Below are positions 9,614 through 19,247 of a stretch of DNA of 64,000 nt, piece after piece. The notes under the pieces were generated by a model that saw nothing but the letters and a program-made list of their open reading frames with translations, was not told where the DNA came from and searched no databases. The DNA comes from Rhizobium sp. CIAT894 (GTDB taxonomy: Bacteria > Pseudomonadota > Alphaproteobacteria > Rhizobiales > Rhizobiaceae), in assembly GCF_000172795.2 (NCBI RefSeq), contig NZ_CP020947.1, positions 809,001-873,000 on the forward strand, in the 5' to 3' direction. A program made the translations under genes and the position numbers. The stretch's first letter is position 1. Every line of letters begins with the position of its first letter.

Positions 9614-9691
9614 AATAGCTTTCAATTCTTTCTATTCCGAAACGATACCCTCGTCCATATCTCAGCTTCAGTCGAACCAAAGGAGACGACA

Positions 9692-10447
9692 ATGACACAA
9701 CGATTGAATGCGAAGATTGCGGTTATAACAGGTGCAACTTCCGGCATTGGCCTCGCAGCGGCCAAGCGCTTCGTGGCTGAGGGCGCACGGGTTTTTATCA
9801 CGGGCCGTCGCAAGGATGTTCTCGATGCAGCAATCGCTGAGATCGGCGGCGGAGTTCTGGGAATTCAGGCTGATTCAGCCAATCTCGCCGACCTTGATCG
9901 CATCTATGAGAAGGTGAAGGCAGAGGCCGGAAGAATTGACGTGCTCTTCGTCAACGCAGGTGGCGGCTCCATGTTGCCCCTCGGCGAAATCACCGAAGAG
10001 CAATATGATGACACGTTCGATCGGAACGTGAAGGGGGTTCTCTTTACGGTGCAGAAGGCCTTGCCACTGCTCTCGCGGGGATCATCGGTCATCTTGACGG
10101 GATCGACAGCAGGCTCGACCGGCACACCCGCCTTCAGCGTTTACGCCGCATCGAAAGCCGCCTTGCGCAGCTTTGCGCGCAACTGGATCCTCGACTTGAA
10201 GGATCGCGGCATTCGGATCAACACGCTGAGCCCTGGCCCGACGGAAACGACCGGACTGGTCGAATTGGCCGGTAAGGACCCGGCCCAACAGCAGGGTTTG
10301 CTCGCTGCCCTGGCGGCCCAGGTGCCAATGGGCAGGGTCGGCCGTGCCGAGGAGGTTGCCGCTGCCGCACTCTTCCTCGCCTCGGATGATTCCAGCTTCG
10401 TCACCGGCGCCGAACTCTTCGTCGATGGCGGCAGCGCCCAGGTGTGA
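9692..10447 (+). CDS. Short-chain dehydrogenase/reductase (SDR)
   Basis: A 251-residue classical SDR. The cofactor motif TGATSGIGLAAAKRF starts near residue 12, the structural motif is NAGGG near residue 88, the catalytic Ser lies in LTGSTAGSTG, and YAASK supplies the Tyr and Lys. ITGRR after the second beta strand suggests NADP preference. PMGRVGRAEEVA and SFVTGAELFVDGG complete the family C-terminus. The ATG follows GGAGACGAC. It is probably controlled by the divergent LysR gene; the substrate is unknown. Confidence 0.88.
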   Translation: MTQRLNAKIAVITGATSGIGLAAAKRFVAEGARVFITGRRKDVLDAAIAEIGGGVLGIQADSANLADLDRIYEKVKAEAGRIDVLFVNAGGGSMLPLGEITEEQYDDTFDRNVKGVLFTVQKALPLLSRGSSVILTGSTAGSTGTPAFSVYAASKAALRSFARNWILDLKDRGIRINTLSPGPTETTGLVELAGKDPAQQQGLLAALAAQVPMGRVGRAEEVAAAALFLASDDSSFVTGAELFVDGGSAQV

Positions 10448-10550
10448 AGACAATAGGGTTTGCGGATGTTAGCGGCGAGCCGCTGGCATCTGCTTAACCT
10501 TTCCGCTAATGCTGCCCGCGACATGCGAAAGCGGAAAGGAAGCGGCGATT

Positions 10551-10967
10551 GTGACCGGCTATCAAATCTTCTGGCCACTCCTGGCCCATGCGGCCCTGGT
10601 CTATGGTCTTTATGCGCTTCTTGGGATGCGGCGCGCAAAAATGGTCCGCGCTGGCAGCATCGCCAAATCGGATTATCGCGAAAACCGTGACGAGCCGGCC
10701 GAAAGCCTCGTCGTCAAGAATTGCCTGGCCAATCAGTTCGAACTGCCGGTGCTCTTCTACGCCTGCTGTATTCTTCTGTATGTCACCGACGCCGATAATA
10801 TCGTCGCCGTCGGTCTCGCCTGGCTCTTCGTCGCCCTGCGTTACGCCCATGCCGCCGTCCATGTGAACAGCAACGACCTTAGCTACCGCAGCCCGCTCTT
10901 CGCCGCCGGCTACCTGGTGTTAGGAGCTATGTGGATCTGGCTCGCCCTATGGATGGCCATGGGATGA
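10551..10967 (+). CDS. MAPEG-family membrane protein
   Basis: A small 138-residue protein with four hydrophobic segments: IFWPLLAHAALVYGLYALLG, LPVLFYACCILLYV, IVAVGLAWLFVALRYAHA and SPLFAAGYLVLGAMWIWLAL. The segment VKNCLANQFELPVLFYACC and RYAHAAVHVNSN match the MAPEG (membrane-associated eicosanoid and glutathione metabolism) family. The GTG at 10551 is chosen over the upstream frame because AAAGGAAGC precedes it. A bacterial role is not known; glutathione-linked chemistry is a family-based guess. Confidence 0.72.
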   Translation: MTGYQIFWPLLAHAALVYGLYALLGMRRAKMVRAGSIAKSDYRENRDEPAESLVVKNCLANQFELPVLFYACCILLYVTDADNIVAVGLAWLFVALRYAHAAVHVNSNDLSYRSPLFAAGYLVLGAMWIWLALWMAMG

Positions 10968-11153
10968 CACCCCTGGCGGGTTCTACCTGTAATATAGCCA
11001 GAGGCAACAGTGCCTGTTTCAGGGTGACAGGCCGGGCAAACTGCTTTTCTCCGTCGGTTGAAGAATAATTTCGGAAACATGGTTACTAATATTTAAACCG
11101 ATTGGGCTATTTCTACGCGAGCGAATTGTGGCGGGGACGCTTTGCGAGCGAAG

Positions 11154-14100
11154 ATGGGCGAGGAGACAGACGGGGCGGCAATCCATCGGATGGCCATTCT
11201 ACGGCTTGTGGGATCGGCGAGTAGCGCGGCGCTGGCACTGATGCTGGCAGCAGTGCCGGGATGGGCGCAGGTCATCGACGGCAACGATACCGAGATTGTC
11301 GATGGCAACGACCCGAGCGGCACCGGCCCAGGCACACAACCGAGCCCATGGACGATTAATACCGACCTCCTCGTTGGCGACCAGAATGGCGACGATGCAG
11401 CCCTGATTATCCGCAACGGCGGCGAGGTCAGCAACGATATCGGCGTGCTCGGTGTTGATCCCGGCGCGGTTGGCACGGTGACGGTCACCGGGGCTGGCTC
11501 GACCTGGAGCAATTCCGACGACCTTTATATCGGCCATCAGGGCACCGGCACGCTCACCATCGAAGATGGCGGCGCGGTCGATAATATATTCGGCCGCCTC
11601 GGCTATTTCTCCGGTGCCAGCGGCACGGTCACGGTCACCGGCAGCGGCTCGACCTGGACCAATTCGCAGGATCTCTATGTCGGTGACAGCGGTGCCGGCT
11701 CGCTGATCATTTCGAATGGTGGGACGGTCACAAGCGCTTCCGGCTATATCAGCAATGATTCCAGCGCCATCGGCGAGGTCACCGTCACCGGCGCAGGCTC
11801 GCTCTGGAGCAATTCCGCCGATCTCTCGGTCGGCGAGGCGGGAGCGGGAACGCTGACCATTTCGGATGGCGGCTCGGTCACCTCAAGTGACGGCTATGTC
11901 GGCTTCAGTACAGACGGCAGCGGCGTGGTCAGCGTGACCGGGGCGGGGTCGAGCTGGTTCAATTCCGGCGGACTGTACGTGGGCGAATTCGGAACAGGTA
12001 GCGTGACTGTCGAGAATGGCGGCCTGGTTTCCGCCTCCGGGGTCGTCATCGCCGACGATTCGGGCGCTGCCGGAACTATAGAACTCGTTGGCAGTGCTGG
12101 CAGCGGACGTGGCGTTCTGGAGACTGGTTATATCGACGGAGGCGCGGGCGACGCGAATCTCGTCTTCGACGGCGGCATTCTGCGTGCAACGGGCAACGAG
12201 GCGAATTTCCTGGGCGGTTTCAGCGCGGGCGAGGTAATGTTCAATACGGGCGGCGCCTTTATCGATACGAACGGCTTTGCCATCGGCATATCCACGGATC
12301 TGCAAGGCGCCGGCGGCTTGACCAAGCAGGGCGCCGGCACACTCAGCCTTTCGGGCGGCAACAGCTATGGCGGGACGACGACGGTCGAGGCCGGCACCTT
12401 GCAGTCGGGCAGCGCCGGCGCCTTCGTGCAGAACGGCGCTTATGCGGTGAATGGCGGCATACTCGATCTCGGCGGCTTCGACCTGACCATGGGGCAGCTT
12501 TCGGGAAGCGGCGGCGAGATTGCGATCGGCAGCGCCGACTTGACCATCGATCAGGCGAGCAACGGCACCTACGGCGGCATATTCTCCGGCAGTGGCGACC
12601 TCACCAAGCTCGGCAGCGGCACCTTGCGCCTGACCGGCAACAGTTCGGGCTTTGCCGGCACGACCACGGTGTCGGACGGACGCCTGATCGTCAACGGCAG
12701 CCTTGGCGGCATCCTGATGATGACGGGCGGCACGCTGGCCGGGTCGGGTCATATCGGTGCGGTAACCGCCGGGGCGGGCGCGACCATCGCGCCGGGCAAT
12801 TCCATCGGAACATTGACCGTCGGCGGCAACCTTACCTTCGATCCCGGTTCCACCTATGAGGTCGAGGTGGATCCCGCCAGCACGGCCAGCGATTTGATCT
12901 CGGTCAGCGGGATTGCCTTCCTCAACGGCGCCAGCGTCGCCCATGTCGGGATGAATGGCGCCTACAAGCCTTTCTCCACCTATACGATCCTGACCGCCAC
13001 CGGCGGGATCAATGGCACGTTCGGGGCCGTCACCTCCAATTACGCCTTCCTTTCGGCGGATCTTTCCTATGATCCGAACAATGTCTATCTGGAGATCGAG
13101 CGCAACGACGTCAGTTTCAGCGACTTGGCACGGACGCGCAACCAGACGGCCGTGGCCGACGCTGCAGAGAATCTCGGAACCGGCAACGCTCTCTACGATG
13201 CCATCGTCACATTGCCCGACGACGAGTCGCAGATTCAGGCCGGATTCGATGCGCTTTCCGGTGAAATCCATGCCTCGATCAAAACGGCGCTGATCACGCA
13301 GAGCCTCTTCATCCGCGAAGCTGCCAATGAACGCCTCCGTTCGGCTTTCGGCAATGCCGACGCGACGGCGATGCCGATACAGGCTTTCTGGCCGGGCGGT
13401 CCGGAACTTGCCGCCGCCGATCCTTCGGATGCGCCGGTATTCTGGAGCATGGGGTTTGGCGGCGGGAGCGAGACACGCACCGACGGCAATGCCGCCACCC
13501 TCAACCACTACACCGGCGGTTTTCTCGCCGGCGTCGACACCATGGTCGATGACATTAGGTTCGGCGTGATGGCCGGTTACAGCAATTCCGAGTTCGATCC
13601 CCGGCACCGAAGCTCATCGGGATCGAGCGACGATTATCACCTCGGTCTTTACGCCGGCACGCAATGGGGCGACCTCGCCTTCCGCTCCGGCCTTGCTCAC
13701 AGCTGGCACCAGATCGACACCGATCGCAGCGTCGCCATCGGAAGCTTCGAGGACAGGCTGGAAGCGAGCTACGACGCCGGCACGCTGCAGGCCTTTGCCG
13801 AGCTTGGCTACCGGTTCGAGACCGCGGCGGCCTCCTTCGAGCCCTTCTTCAATCTCGCCCATGTGGGGGTTCGAACGTCGGGTTTCACCGAAGAGGGCGG
13901 GGCGGCCGCGCTGGAGAGCGCCAGCCGCACGACCAGCACCACCATCGCCACGCTTGGCCTGCATACCGAAATGGATATCCGCCTGGGCGAGGCGAACGCC
14001 ACCCTGCGCGGCATGGCGGGCTGGCGACATGCCGCCGGCGACATCGTTCCCGTCTCGACGCAGGCTTTTGCAGGAGGAGACGCGTTCACCGTCGCCGGTG

Positions 14101-14249
14101 TGCCGCTGGCAGAGAACGCCTTCATTCTCGATGCCGGCCTTGATTTCGACCTGAACGAAGCCTCCAGCCTCGGCATCGCCTATACAGGCCAGATTGCGGA
14201 AAACGCGCAGCAGCACGGGGTCAAGGCGACGCTGCCGGTGAGTTTCTGA
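11154..14249 (+). CDS. Type V autotransporter with T5SS repeats and C-terminal beta-barrel
   Basis: About 1,031 residues. An extended signal peptide ends near GWAQ. A passenger domain follows with four full and two partial 50-residue repeats of the type GTVTVTGAGSTW...LYIG...GTLTI.DGG, then two autotransporter-associated beta-strand repeats (LTKQGAGTLSLSGGNSYGG and LTKLGSGTLRLTGNSSGFAG) predicting a beta-helix. The C-terminal ~270 residues, from FWSMGFGGGSE onward, form the autotransporter barrel and end in Phe (LPVSF), as expected for BamA-dependent insertion. Likely a surface-displayed or secreted adhesin-like protein. The frame also allows a TTG at 11142; the ATG at 11154 is a judgement call. 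It stands alone. Confidence 0.88.
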   Translation: MGEETDGAAIHRMAILRLVGSASSAALALMLAAVPGWAQVIDGNDTEIVDGNDPSGTGPGTQPSPWTINTDLLVGDQNGDDAALIIRNGGEVSNDIGVLGVDPGAVGTVTVTGAGSTWSNSDDLYIGHQGTGTLTIEDGGAVDNIFGRLGYFSGASGTVTVTGSGSTWTNSQDLYVGDSGAGSLIISNGGTVTSASGYISNDSSAIGEVTVTGAGSLWSNSADLSVGEAGAGTLTISDGGSVTSSDGYVGFSTDGSGVVSVTGAGSSWFNSGGLYVGEFGTGSVTVENGGLVSASGVVIADDSGAAGTIELVGSAGSGRGVLETGYIDGGAGDANLVFDGGILRATGNEANFLGGFSAGEVMFNTGGAFIDTNGFAIGISTDLQGAGGLTKQGAGTLSLSGGNSYGGTTTVEAGTLQSGSAGAFVQNGAYAVNGGILDLGGFDLTMGQLSGSGGEIAIGSADLTIDQASNGTYGGIFSGSGDLTKLGSGTLRLTGNSSGFAGTTTVSDGRLIVNGSLGGILMMTGGTLAGSGHIGAVTAGAGATIAPGNSIGTLTVGGNLTFDPGSTYEVEVDPASTASDLISVSGIAFLNGASVAHVGMNGAYKPFSTYTILTATGGINGTFGAVTSNYAFLSADLSYDPNNVYLEIERNDVSFSDLARTRNQTAVADAAENLGTGNALYDAIVTLPDDESQIQAGFDALSGEIHASIKTALITQSLFIREAANERLRSAFGNADATAMPIQAFWPGGPELAAADPSDAPVFWSMGFGGGSETRTDGNAATLNHYTGGFLAGVDTMVDDIRFGVMAGYSNSEFDPRHRSSSGSSDDYHLGLYAGTQWGDLAFRSGLAHSWHQIDTDRSVAIGSFEDRLEASYDAGTLQAFAELGYRFETAAASFEPFFNLAHVGVRTSGFTEEGGAAALESASRTTSTTIATLGLHTEMDIRLGEANATLRGMAGWRHAAGDIVPVSTQAFAGGDAFTVAGVPLAENAFILDAGLDFDLNEASSLGIAYTGQIAENAQQHGVKATLPVSF
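11369..12095 (+). repeat. 150-bp tandem repeats inside the autotransporter gene
   Basis: Starts of the GTVTVTGAGS-type segment fall at 11472, 11622, 11772, 11922 and (degenerate) 12072, an exact 150-bp (50-codon) period. Half units flank each end. Copies differ at many third positions, so the array is not freshly duplicated. Confidence 0.9.
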
Positions 14250-14524
14250 AGCCCGTCGCAGTTCTGACGATTGAGAATGCGCAACTCCGCCCGAGCATCA
14301 TTCTCTAACGACGATCCAACGCCGAATTCCGCAACCATTTCAAGGTCGTCGAATGTAAGTGCAACCAGCGGGCACCTTAAATTCCGGAATCCCATACGCA
14401 TTTGCCGGTCGTTAAAATGCGAGCCTTTCCGTTTACGGCTGATGAAGACCTGCGATGTCATATCCGCCCGACGCGCCGGTTCGGCATGATGCCTTGCCTC
14501 GCGAGCGATAAGAACGGGAACGAC

Positions 14525-15166
14525 ATGGGCGGGGAAAGCATGGATCGGATCGGCTTGCGCAGAAAGCCGAAGCAGGAGCGCAGCATCCAGAGGCTGGATC
14601 TCATTCTCGCCGCCGCCGCCCGGATCATCGCCGAAAAGGGTGTCAACGCTATGCGGATGACCGAACTTGCCGTCGCCGCCAAGGTGCCGATCGGCTCGGT
14701 CTACCAGTATTTTCCCGAGAAGGCGGCGATCGTCAAAGCTCTGTTCGACCAGCACGCCTCGGCGATCCAGGCAAAAACAGTGGCGATGTTCGCCGATGTC
14801 GGTTCGCTCGACGAGGCGCTCGACCTCGTCTGCGACATCATCGACTGGTATTACGATTCCTACCACGACGATCCCGTCTATCTCGGCGTCTGGATGGGAA
14901 CGGAGACCGACCAGGATCTGCTGCAGCTGAATATCGAGCATAGCGGCCGTGTCGCCGGCATCTTCCGTGACGCGGTGCGTCGGCTGGCTCCCGATCTTTG
15001 CGACGAGCAGATGCATGCGCGCACTTACATGTTCAGCCACCTGATCGGCGCCGTCATCCGGCTTGCCGCCGTCAGCGACGAGGCGCTCGCGCGGCGCGTG
15101 CTCGACGAGTGGAAACGCGTCATCCGCGCCTCCCTTTTCGCCTCTACCGTACCGAATGCTGCCTGA
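14525..15166 (+). CDS. TetR-family transcriptional regulator
   Basis: About 213 residues. The N-terminal HTH lies in AARIIAEKGVNAMRMTELAVAAKV followed by PIGSVYQYFPEKAAIVKALF, the canonical TetR recognition-helix region. The C-terminal ligand domain is unspecific. Starts at 14525 and 14540 (preceded by GGGGAAAG) are both plausible. No adjacent efflux or catabolic gene shares its orientation, so its target is unclear. In the preceding gap (14250-14524) I see no gene. Confidence 0.82.
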   Translation: MGGESMDRIGLRRKPKQERSIQRLDLILAAAARIIAEKGVNAMRMTELAVAAKVPIGSVYQYFPEKAAIVKALFDQHASAIQAKTVAMFADVGSLDEALDLVCDIIDWYYDSYHDDPVYLGVWMGTETDQDLLQLNIEHSGRVAGIFRDAVRRLAPDLCDEQMHARTYMFSHLIGAVIRLAAVSDEALARRVLDEWKRVIRASLFASTVPNAA

Positions 15167-15268
15167 CGCATCGTCGCCCGGAAGCGTGCAGCGGTTCCGG
15201 GAGAGCGACATGTATGAAAACAAGAACGCGCCGCATGAATCAGATCCGATGCGATACGGTTTGCAACC

Positions 15269-16237
15269 TTACCAGCTCGGCACCATGTTGGCGGCCTTCA
15301 GCCGCGGATAAAGGCGGGCCTGGGCGGATTTGACATCGGCCTCGAGGGTATCGTCGACGACGGCCGGCGTGATGTTGTCGAGGCAGGCGGTGATATGCGC
15401 GGTGATCGCGTTCATCAGCGAGAGCGAAACGCCCGGCCGCTTCATGATGCCGATCTGCACCGGCGGCAGCGCCGGAAAGCCGTCGGCCTGGCTCAGCACC
15501 TTCATGCCGGTCCGCAGCGCCGATTCCGGCATCACCGAAACCGCCATGCCGGCAAGCACCGCAGCGGCAACGACGGTGCAGGACCAGCTGGTGAACAGGA
15601 TCTGGTGTTCGCGTCCCACCGCATCGAGCGCCGAGCAGGCGAGCTGCCGCCACTGGCAATCGCGCCGGCCGACGGCCAGCGGCACCGGTGCGTCGTCGCG
15701 GATCGGATGGTTGGCCGAACCCACCCAGCAAAGCGGCTCGGTTCTCACCACATCGGACATGCGCTCGCGCGGATTGTGGGTAACGAGCGCGATGTCGAGC
15801 TCGCCCTTGTGCATGCGCTCGGCCAGGTCCACCGAAGGCTCGCAGACGATGTAGAGCTCGACGTTCGGATGGGTCTTGGCGAAGCGGCCGATGATTTCGG
15901 GCATGTAGCGGTCGGCATAATCGTCCGGCGTGCCGATGCGCAGCGTCCCCTCCAGCCTGTTGTCGTCGAAGGCGGCGATCGCCTCATTGTTGAGGCGGAT
16001 GATGCGTCGGGCATAGTTGAGCAGTTTTTCGCCCTCGACCGTCAGCCGGTTGCCGCGTCCATCCTTGATGAACAGCTGCTTGCCGATGCGCTCTTCGAGA
16101 CGGCGCATCTGCATGGAGACGGCCGATTGGGTCTTGTAGACCCTGTCGGCGGCCTTGGTGAAGCTGCCGGAATCGACGATGGCGATGAAAGTCTGCAACT
16201 GGTCGAGATCAAGAGGCGCGGACATGGTGTCACCCAT
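15269..16237 (-). CDS. LysR-family transcriptional regulator (beside DUF1127 gene)
   Basis: A 322-residue protein with an N-terminal wHTH (DSGSFTKAADRVYKTQSAVS, MRRLEERIGKQLF) and a ligand domain starting GTLRIGTPDDYADRY. The ligand-domain opening is reminiscent of LrhA/HexA-type regulators. It is transcribed away from the DUF1127 gene across 245 bp. Starts at 16237 and 16225 are possible; neither has a strong Shine-Dalgarno. The divergent layout suggests it controls the DUF1127 gene, itself, or both. Confidence 0.86.
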   Translation of the reverse strand: MGDTMSAPLDLDQLQTFIAIVDSGSFTKAADRVYKTQSAVSMQMRRLEERIGKQLFIKDGRGNRLTVEGEKLLNYARRIIRLNNEAIAAFDDNRLEGTLRIGTPDDYADRYMPEIIGRFAKTHPNVELYIVCEPSVDLAERMHKGELDIALVTHNPRERMSDVVRTEPLCWVGSANHPIRDDAPVPLAVGRRDCQWRQLACSALDAVGREHQILFTSWSCTVVAAAVLAGMAVSVMPESALRTGMKVLSQADGFPALPPVQIGIMKRPGVSLSLMNAITAHITACLDNITPAVVDDTLEADVKSAQARLYPRLKAANMVPSW

Positions 16238-16482
16238 AAAGATAGCTGATGATAATCATTAGAAACATTCGTTGGACTGATCAATAGCTCTTTGGCATCT
16301 TCGGGATGCAAATCAAAGCAAAGTGAAGGACAGACACCCTGCCTGTCCAAGCGGAATTCAGCTTGCTCCTTCCCGTATGACCTCGCGGGAGGGGTGGGTT
16401 GCGTTGCGCGCCGATCTAAAACGTTACAGCGCCCTTCACCCGTCTGAAAAGACGCGCGGCACTGTACAGAAAGGAGAGTTCA

Positions 16483-16782
16483 ATGCGCATGACAGAACAG
16501 ACACTCGAACTCGACTGCGGCAAGCCGACCCCGACGTTTTCCCAGCGTCTGGCGGCAGGTTTCGCACCGTTGGCCTCTCTCTTTCGGATGTTCCGCAATC
16601 GCATGGAGATCAACGCGCTGCACGATCTGAACGACAGTCAGCTGAGGGATATCGGCCTCACCAGGGCCGACCTGACCTCCGCGTTCCTGGCGTCGACCTT
16701 CTTCGAGGACCCGTCGGAACATCTGACGCGCTCGGCGCGCAATCGCTGGCGCCTGCAGCTTTTCCGTTCCTCCCCGGAGTAG
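16483..16782 (+). CDS. DUF1127 small protein
   Basis: A 99-residue protein whose centre, residues ~45-63, reads ALHDLNDSQLRDIGLTRADL, the DUF1127 (YjiS-like) signature of an arginine-containing short helix pair. Flanks are longer than in the ~50-residue versions. The ATG follows AAAGGAGAG. DUF1127 proteins of related Rhizobiales have been linked to RNA and metabolic regulation, but no biochemical role is fixed for this one. A strong terminator lies downstream and a LysR gene is divergent upstream. Confidence 0.85.
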   Translation: MRMTEQTLELDCGKPTPTFSQRLAAGFAPLASLFRMFRNRMEINALHDLNDSQLRDIGLTRADLTSAFLASTFFEDPSEHLTRSARNRWRLQLFRSSPE

Positions 16783-16830
16783 GAGCGTCGAGTTTCCCCG
16801 CAGGGTGATAGCCAATAGCCCTGCCGCTTG

Positions 16831-16873
16831 ACCCGGTGATCGGCTTTTCCCAAAGCCATCTCCGGGTTTTTTT
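16831..16873 (+). terminator. rho-independent terminator after the DUF1127 gene
   Basis: Two stacked stems, ACCCGG/CCGGGT outside and GGCTTT/AAAGCC inside, are followed by a run of seven T (16867-16873). The T run reaches the stop codon of the converging DUF937 gene. Confidence 0.8.
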
Positions 16874-17726
16874 ATGCCTTTGTGTCGGGGGAGGGCTTCG
16901 GCCGATAGGTCTCGAAGATCGCTTCCAGGTTCCTTTGGTAGGTCTTCTGCACTTCCAGTCCGCTGTCGAACATGGCGTTCAGCATCTCGCCATAGCTGTC
17001 GGCAGCCACCTTCGCCTCTTCCTTCGGGGCCTCGGGCGTCTTGCTCGCCGGCTGCTGGCCAAGTCCACCCATCATCTCCTGGAAGGCCTTGGCGAAGGGA
17101 TTGTCGAGGAAGGGATTCGGCTGAGATGCCGGTTGAGCTTTCGGCAGCGAAAACATCTGCTGCATCGCCTGCGTGAAGGGATTGTCGAAGATGCTGGGCT
17201 CCGGGGCCGTCTTCGGCTTCGGTGCGAAGCCCGTGCTCTCAAGCCATTTCTGGATGGTTTCGCCCATCGCCGTGTTGACGAAGGGGTTGACCGGTGCGGC
17301 CATCTGGCCGGTCGTCTGCTTGAAGAGCCCGCCCATCAGCGTATCGGCCAGCACCGGCAGCATCCGCTGATAGATATCCTGGCCGATCCCGGTCATCTGT
17401 GCCGCCTGGGCGGCGACTGCGCGCGACACTTCCTTCGAGCCGAAAAGCTGGGCAAGGATGTTGTTGCCGTCGGAAATGCCCTCCGGCGTGAAAGCCCGGC
17501 TCATATCCTCGAAATAACGCGCGTAATTGCCGGAGGAGACGGCCTGCATCAGGCCGACGAAATCATAAGGGTTGCTGGTGCTGCGTTTCAGGCCGGCGGA
17601 AAAAGCCGGCATCAACGCCGCCATCGCCTTGGTCGCCTGTTCCTGCGCCAGATTGAACTGCCGGGCGATCGCTTCCATCGCCGCGCCGTTCTGCGCCTGC
17701 ATCATCATGTCGAAGAGTGGCAGCAT
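16872..17726 (-). CDS. DUF937 family protein
   Basis: A 284-residue protein. The first ~170 residues (IARQFNLAQEQATKAMAALMPAF, GNNILAQLFGSKEVSRAVA, MLPVLADTLMGGLF) match the helical DUF937 family. The C-terminal part is Pro/Gln/Ala-rich with three near-repeats of NPF-containing segments (FVNTAMG, IFDNPFTQAM, FLDNPFAKAF), suggesting a flexible tail. No enzymatic motif or signal peptide is seen. The gene converges on the DUF1127 gene and is separated from gshA by 147 bp. Function unknown. Confidence 0.7.
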   Translation of the reverse strand: MLPLFDMMMQAQNGAAMEAIARQFNLAQEQATKAMAALMPAFSAGLKRSTSNPYDFVGLMQAVSSGNYARYFEDMSRAFTPEGISDGNNILAQLFGSKEVSRAVAAQAAQMTGIGQDIYQRMLPVLADTLMGGLFKQTTGQMAAPVNPFVNTAMGETIQKWLESTGFAPKPKTAPEPSIFDNPFTQAMQQMFSLPKAQPASQPNPFLDNPFAKAFQEMMGGLGQQPASKTPEAPKEEAKVAADSYGEMLNAMFDSGLEVQKTYQRNLEAIFETYRPKPSPDTKA

Positions 17727-17873
17727 GGAGGTCCCTTTCCCCGAGTCGTGACGCGTGTCACGCCACTATATCCGGAAATGGTAATGTGCAAACGGCTTTT
17801 TGCCATAAGAACTTAAAGCAAAGCCAGCGAAAGCGCCGAGCGGTTTTCCGGGCCGGAGACAGCCCGGGCAGGC

Positions 17874-19247
17874 TCAGTACTGATAGTCCTCGAAGACCGG
17901 TTCGACGGAGCCGTTCCAGCGGCCGTGATAGAGCGACAGCAGATCCTCGGCGAGCGTCGCCTTCTTGGCGAGCACCTCGTCGAGCGGCGAAAGGAAGATG
18001 CTTTCGTCCTGGCCTTCGCGGTTGAGCTTGCCGCGCGTCTTGAGGCCGGTCCTCGAGATGCCGACCACCTCGCGCGCCACGTCGAGCAGCGCATGTCCGC
18101 GAAACTGAGCCTTCAGCCCTTCGGCGGGAACGGCGTCGCGCAGGGCGGCGATCTCGGCAAAGCTCCAATCCCTGGTCAGTTCGTCGGCGGCCTCAAGTGC
18201 TGCGTCGTCGTAGAGCAGGCCGACCCAGAAAGCCGGCAACGCACAGATGCGCCGCCACGGGCCGCCGTCGGCGCCGCGCATTTCGAGGAAGCGCTTCAGC
18301 CTGACGTCCGGGAAGAGCGTGGAAAGATGGTTCGTCCAGTCCCCCATCGTCGGCGAGGGATCGGCAACCTCGCCCTTCAGCGCGCCGTTCATGAACTGGC
18401 GGAAGGTGACATGGGTGCAGTCGTGATAGCGTCCGTCCCGGACGATGAAATACATCGGCACGTCGAGCGCCCATTCGGCATAGTCACGGAAGCCGAAATC
18501 GTCGCGGAAGGTGAAATCGAGCAGGCCTGAGCGCCGGTTGTCGACATCGCGCCAGATATCGCCGCGCCAGGAGAGCAGCCCGTTCGGCTTGCCCTCGGTG
18601 AAAGGCGAGGATGCAAAGAGCGCGGTCGCCAGCGATTGCAGCTTCATCGAGACGCGCATCTTCTGGCGCATGTCGGCTTCCGAGGAGAAATCGAGATTCA
18701 CCTGGATCGTGCAGGTGCGGTACATCATGTCGAGACCCTTGGTGCCGACCTTCGGCATATAGCGGGTCATGATCTCGTAGCGAGATTTCGGCATTTGCGG
18801 GGTTTCAGCATAGGTCCATTTCGGGCTGCCGCCGATGCCGAGGAAGCGAATGCCCATCGGCTCGGCGATCTCGCGCACCGTCGCCAGGTGCTGGTTCGAT
18901 TCCCGGCAGGTCTCGTGGAGCGTCTCCAGTGGTGCGCCGGAAAGTTCGAACTGGCCGCCCGGCTCGATCGAGATCGCCCCCATGCCGTTCTGCTCGGCGA
19001 GGCCGATGATATTGCCGCCGTCCATGATCGGCTCCCAGCCGCTTTTTTCCTGCAGGCCGGTGAGCAGGGCCGAAATGCTGGCGTCGCCGAAATAGGGAAC
19101 CGGGCTGTTGTCGGCGCGGAAGAAGGCGAACTTCTCGTGTTCGGTGCCGATCCGGAAACGCTCCCGCGGCTTGTTGCCGGCGGCGATGTAATCGGTCAGA
19201 TCCTGAACCGAAGAGAGCGGTGTCTGGTCGGTGGTGTCGCGGGCCAT
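17874..19247 (-). CDS. gshA: Glutamate-cysteine ligase (plant/alphaproteobacterial GCS2 type)
   Basis: Makes gamma-glutamylcysteine, the first and controlling step of glutathione synthesis. The 457-residue protein starts at the ATG at 19245-19247; the frame runs further upstream but without family character. GTEHEKF at residues 34-40 and MGAISIEPGGQFELSGAP are the substrate-site signatures of this class, as are TCTIQVNLDFSSE and a GRYHDCTHVTFRQFM segment. Length and motifs match the plant-like ligase found in Rhizobiales rather than E. coli GshA. The gene lies downstream of pit and rsmE in the same direction, 147 bp from rsmE. Confidence 0.92.
   Translation of the reverse strand: MARDTTDQTPLSSVQDLTDYIAAGNKPRERFRIGTEHEKFAFFRADNSPVPYFGDASISALLTGLQEKSGWEPIMDGGNIIGLAEQNGMGAISIEPGGQFELSGAPLETLHETCRESNQHLATVREIAEPMGIRFLGIGGSPKWTYAETPQMPKSRYEIMTRYMPKVGTKGLDMMYRTCTIQVNLDFSSEADMRQKMRVSMKLQSLATALFASSPFTEGKPNGLLSWRGDIWRDVDNRRSGLLDFTFRDDFGFRDYAEWALDVPMYFIVRDGRYHDCTHVTFRQFMNGALKGEVADPSPTMGDWTNHLSTLFPDVRLKRFLEMRGADGGPWRRICALPAFWVGLLYDDAALEAADELTRDWSFAEIAALRDAVPAEGLKAQFRGHALLDVAREVVGISRTGLKTRGKLNREGQDESIFLSPLDEVLAKKATLAEDLLSLYHGRWNGSVEPVFEDYQY

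Noticed and set aside
11883..13607. A 574-codon open frame antisense to the autotransporter
   Set aside because: Same cause as above; the sense frame has a signal peptide, repeats and barrel, while the antisense product has no recognisable domain.
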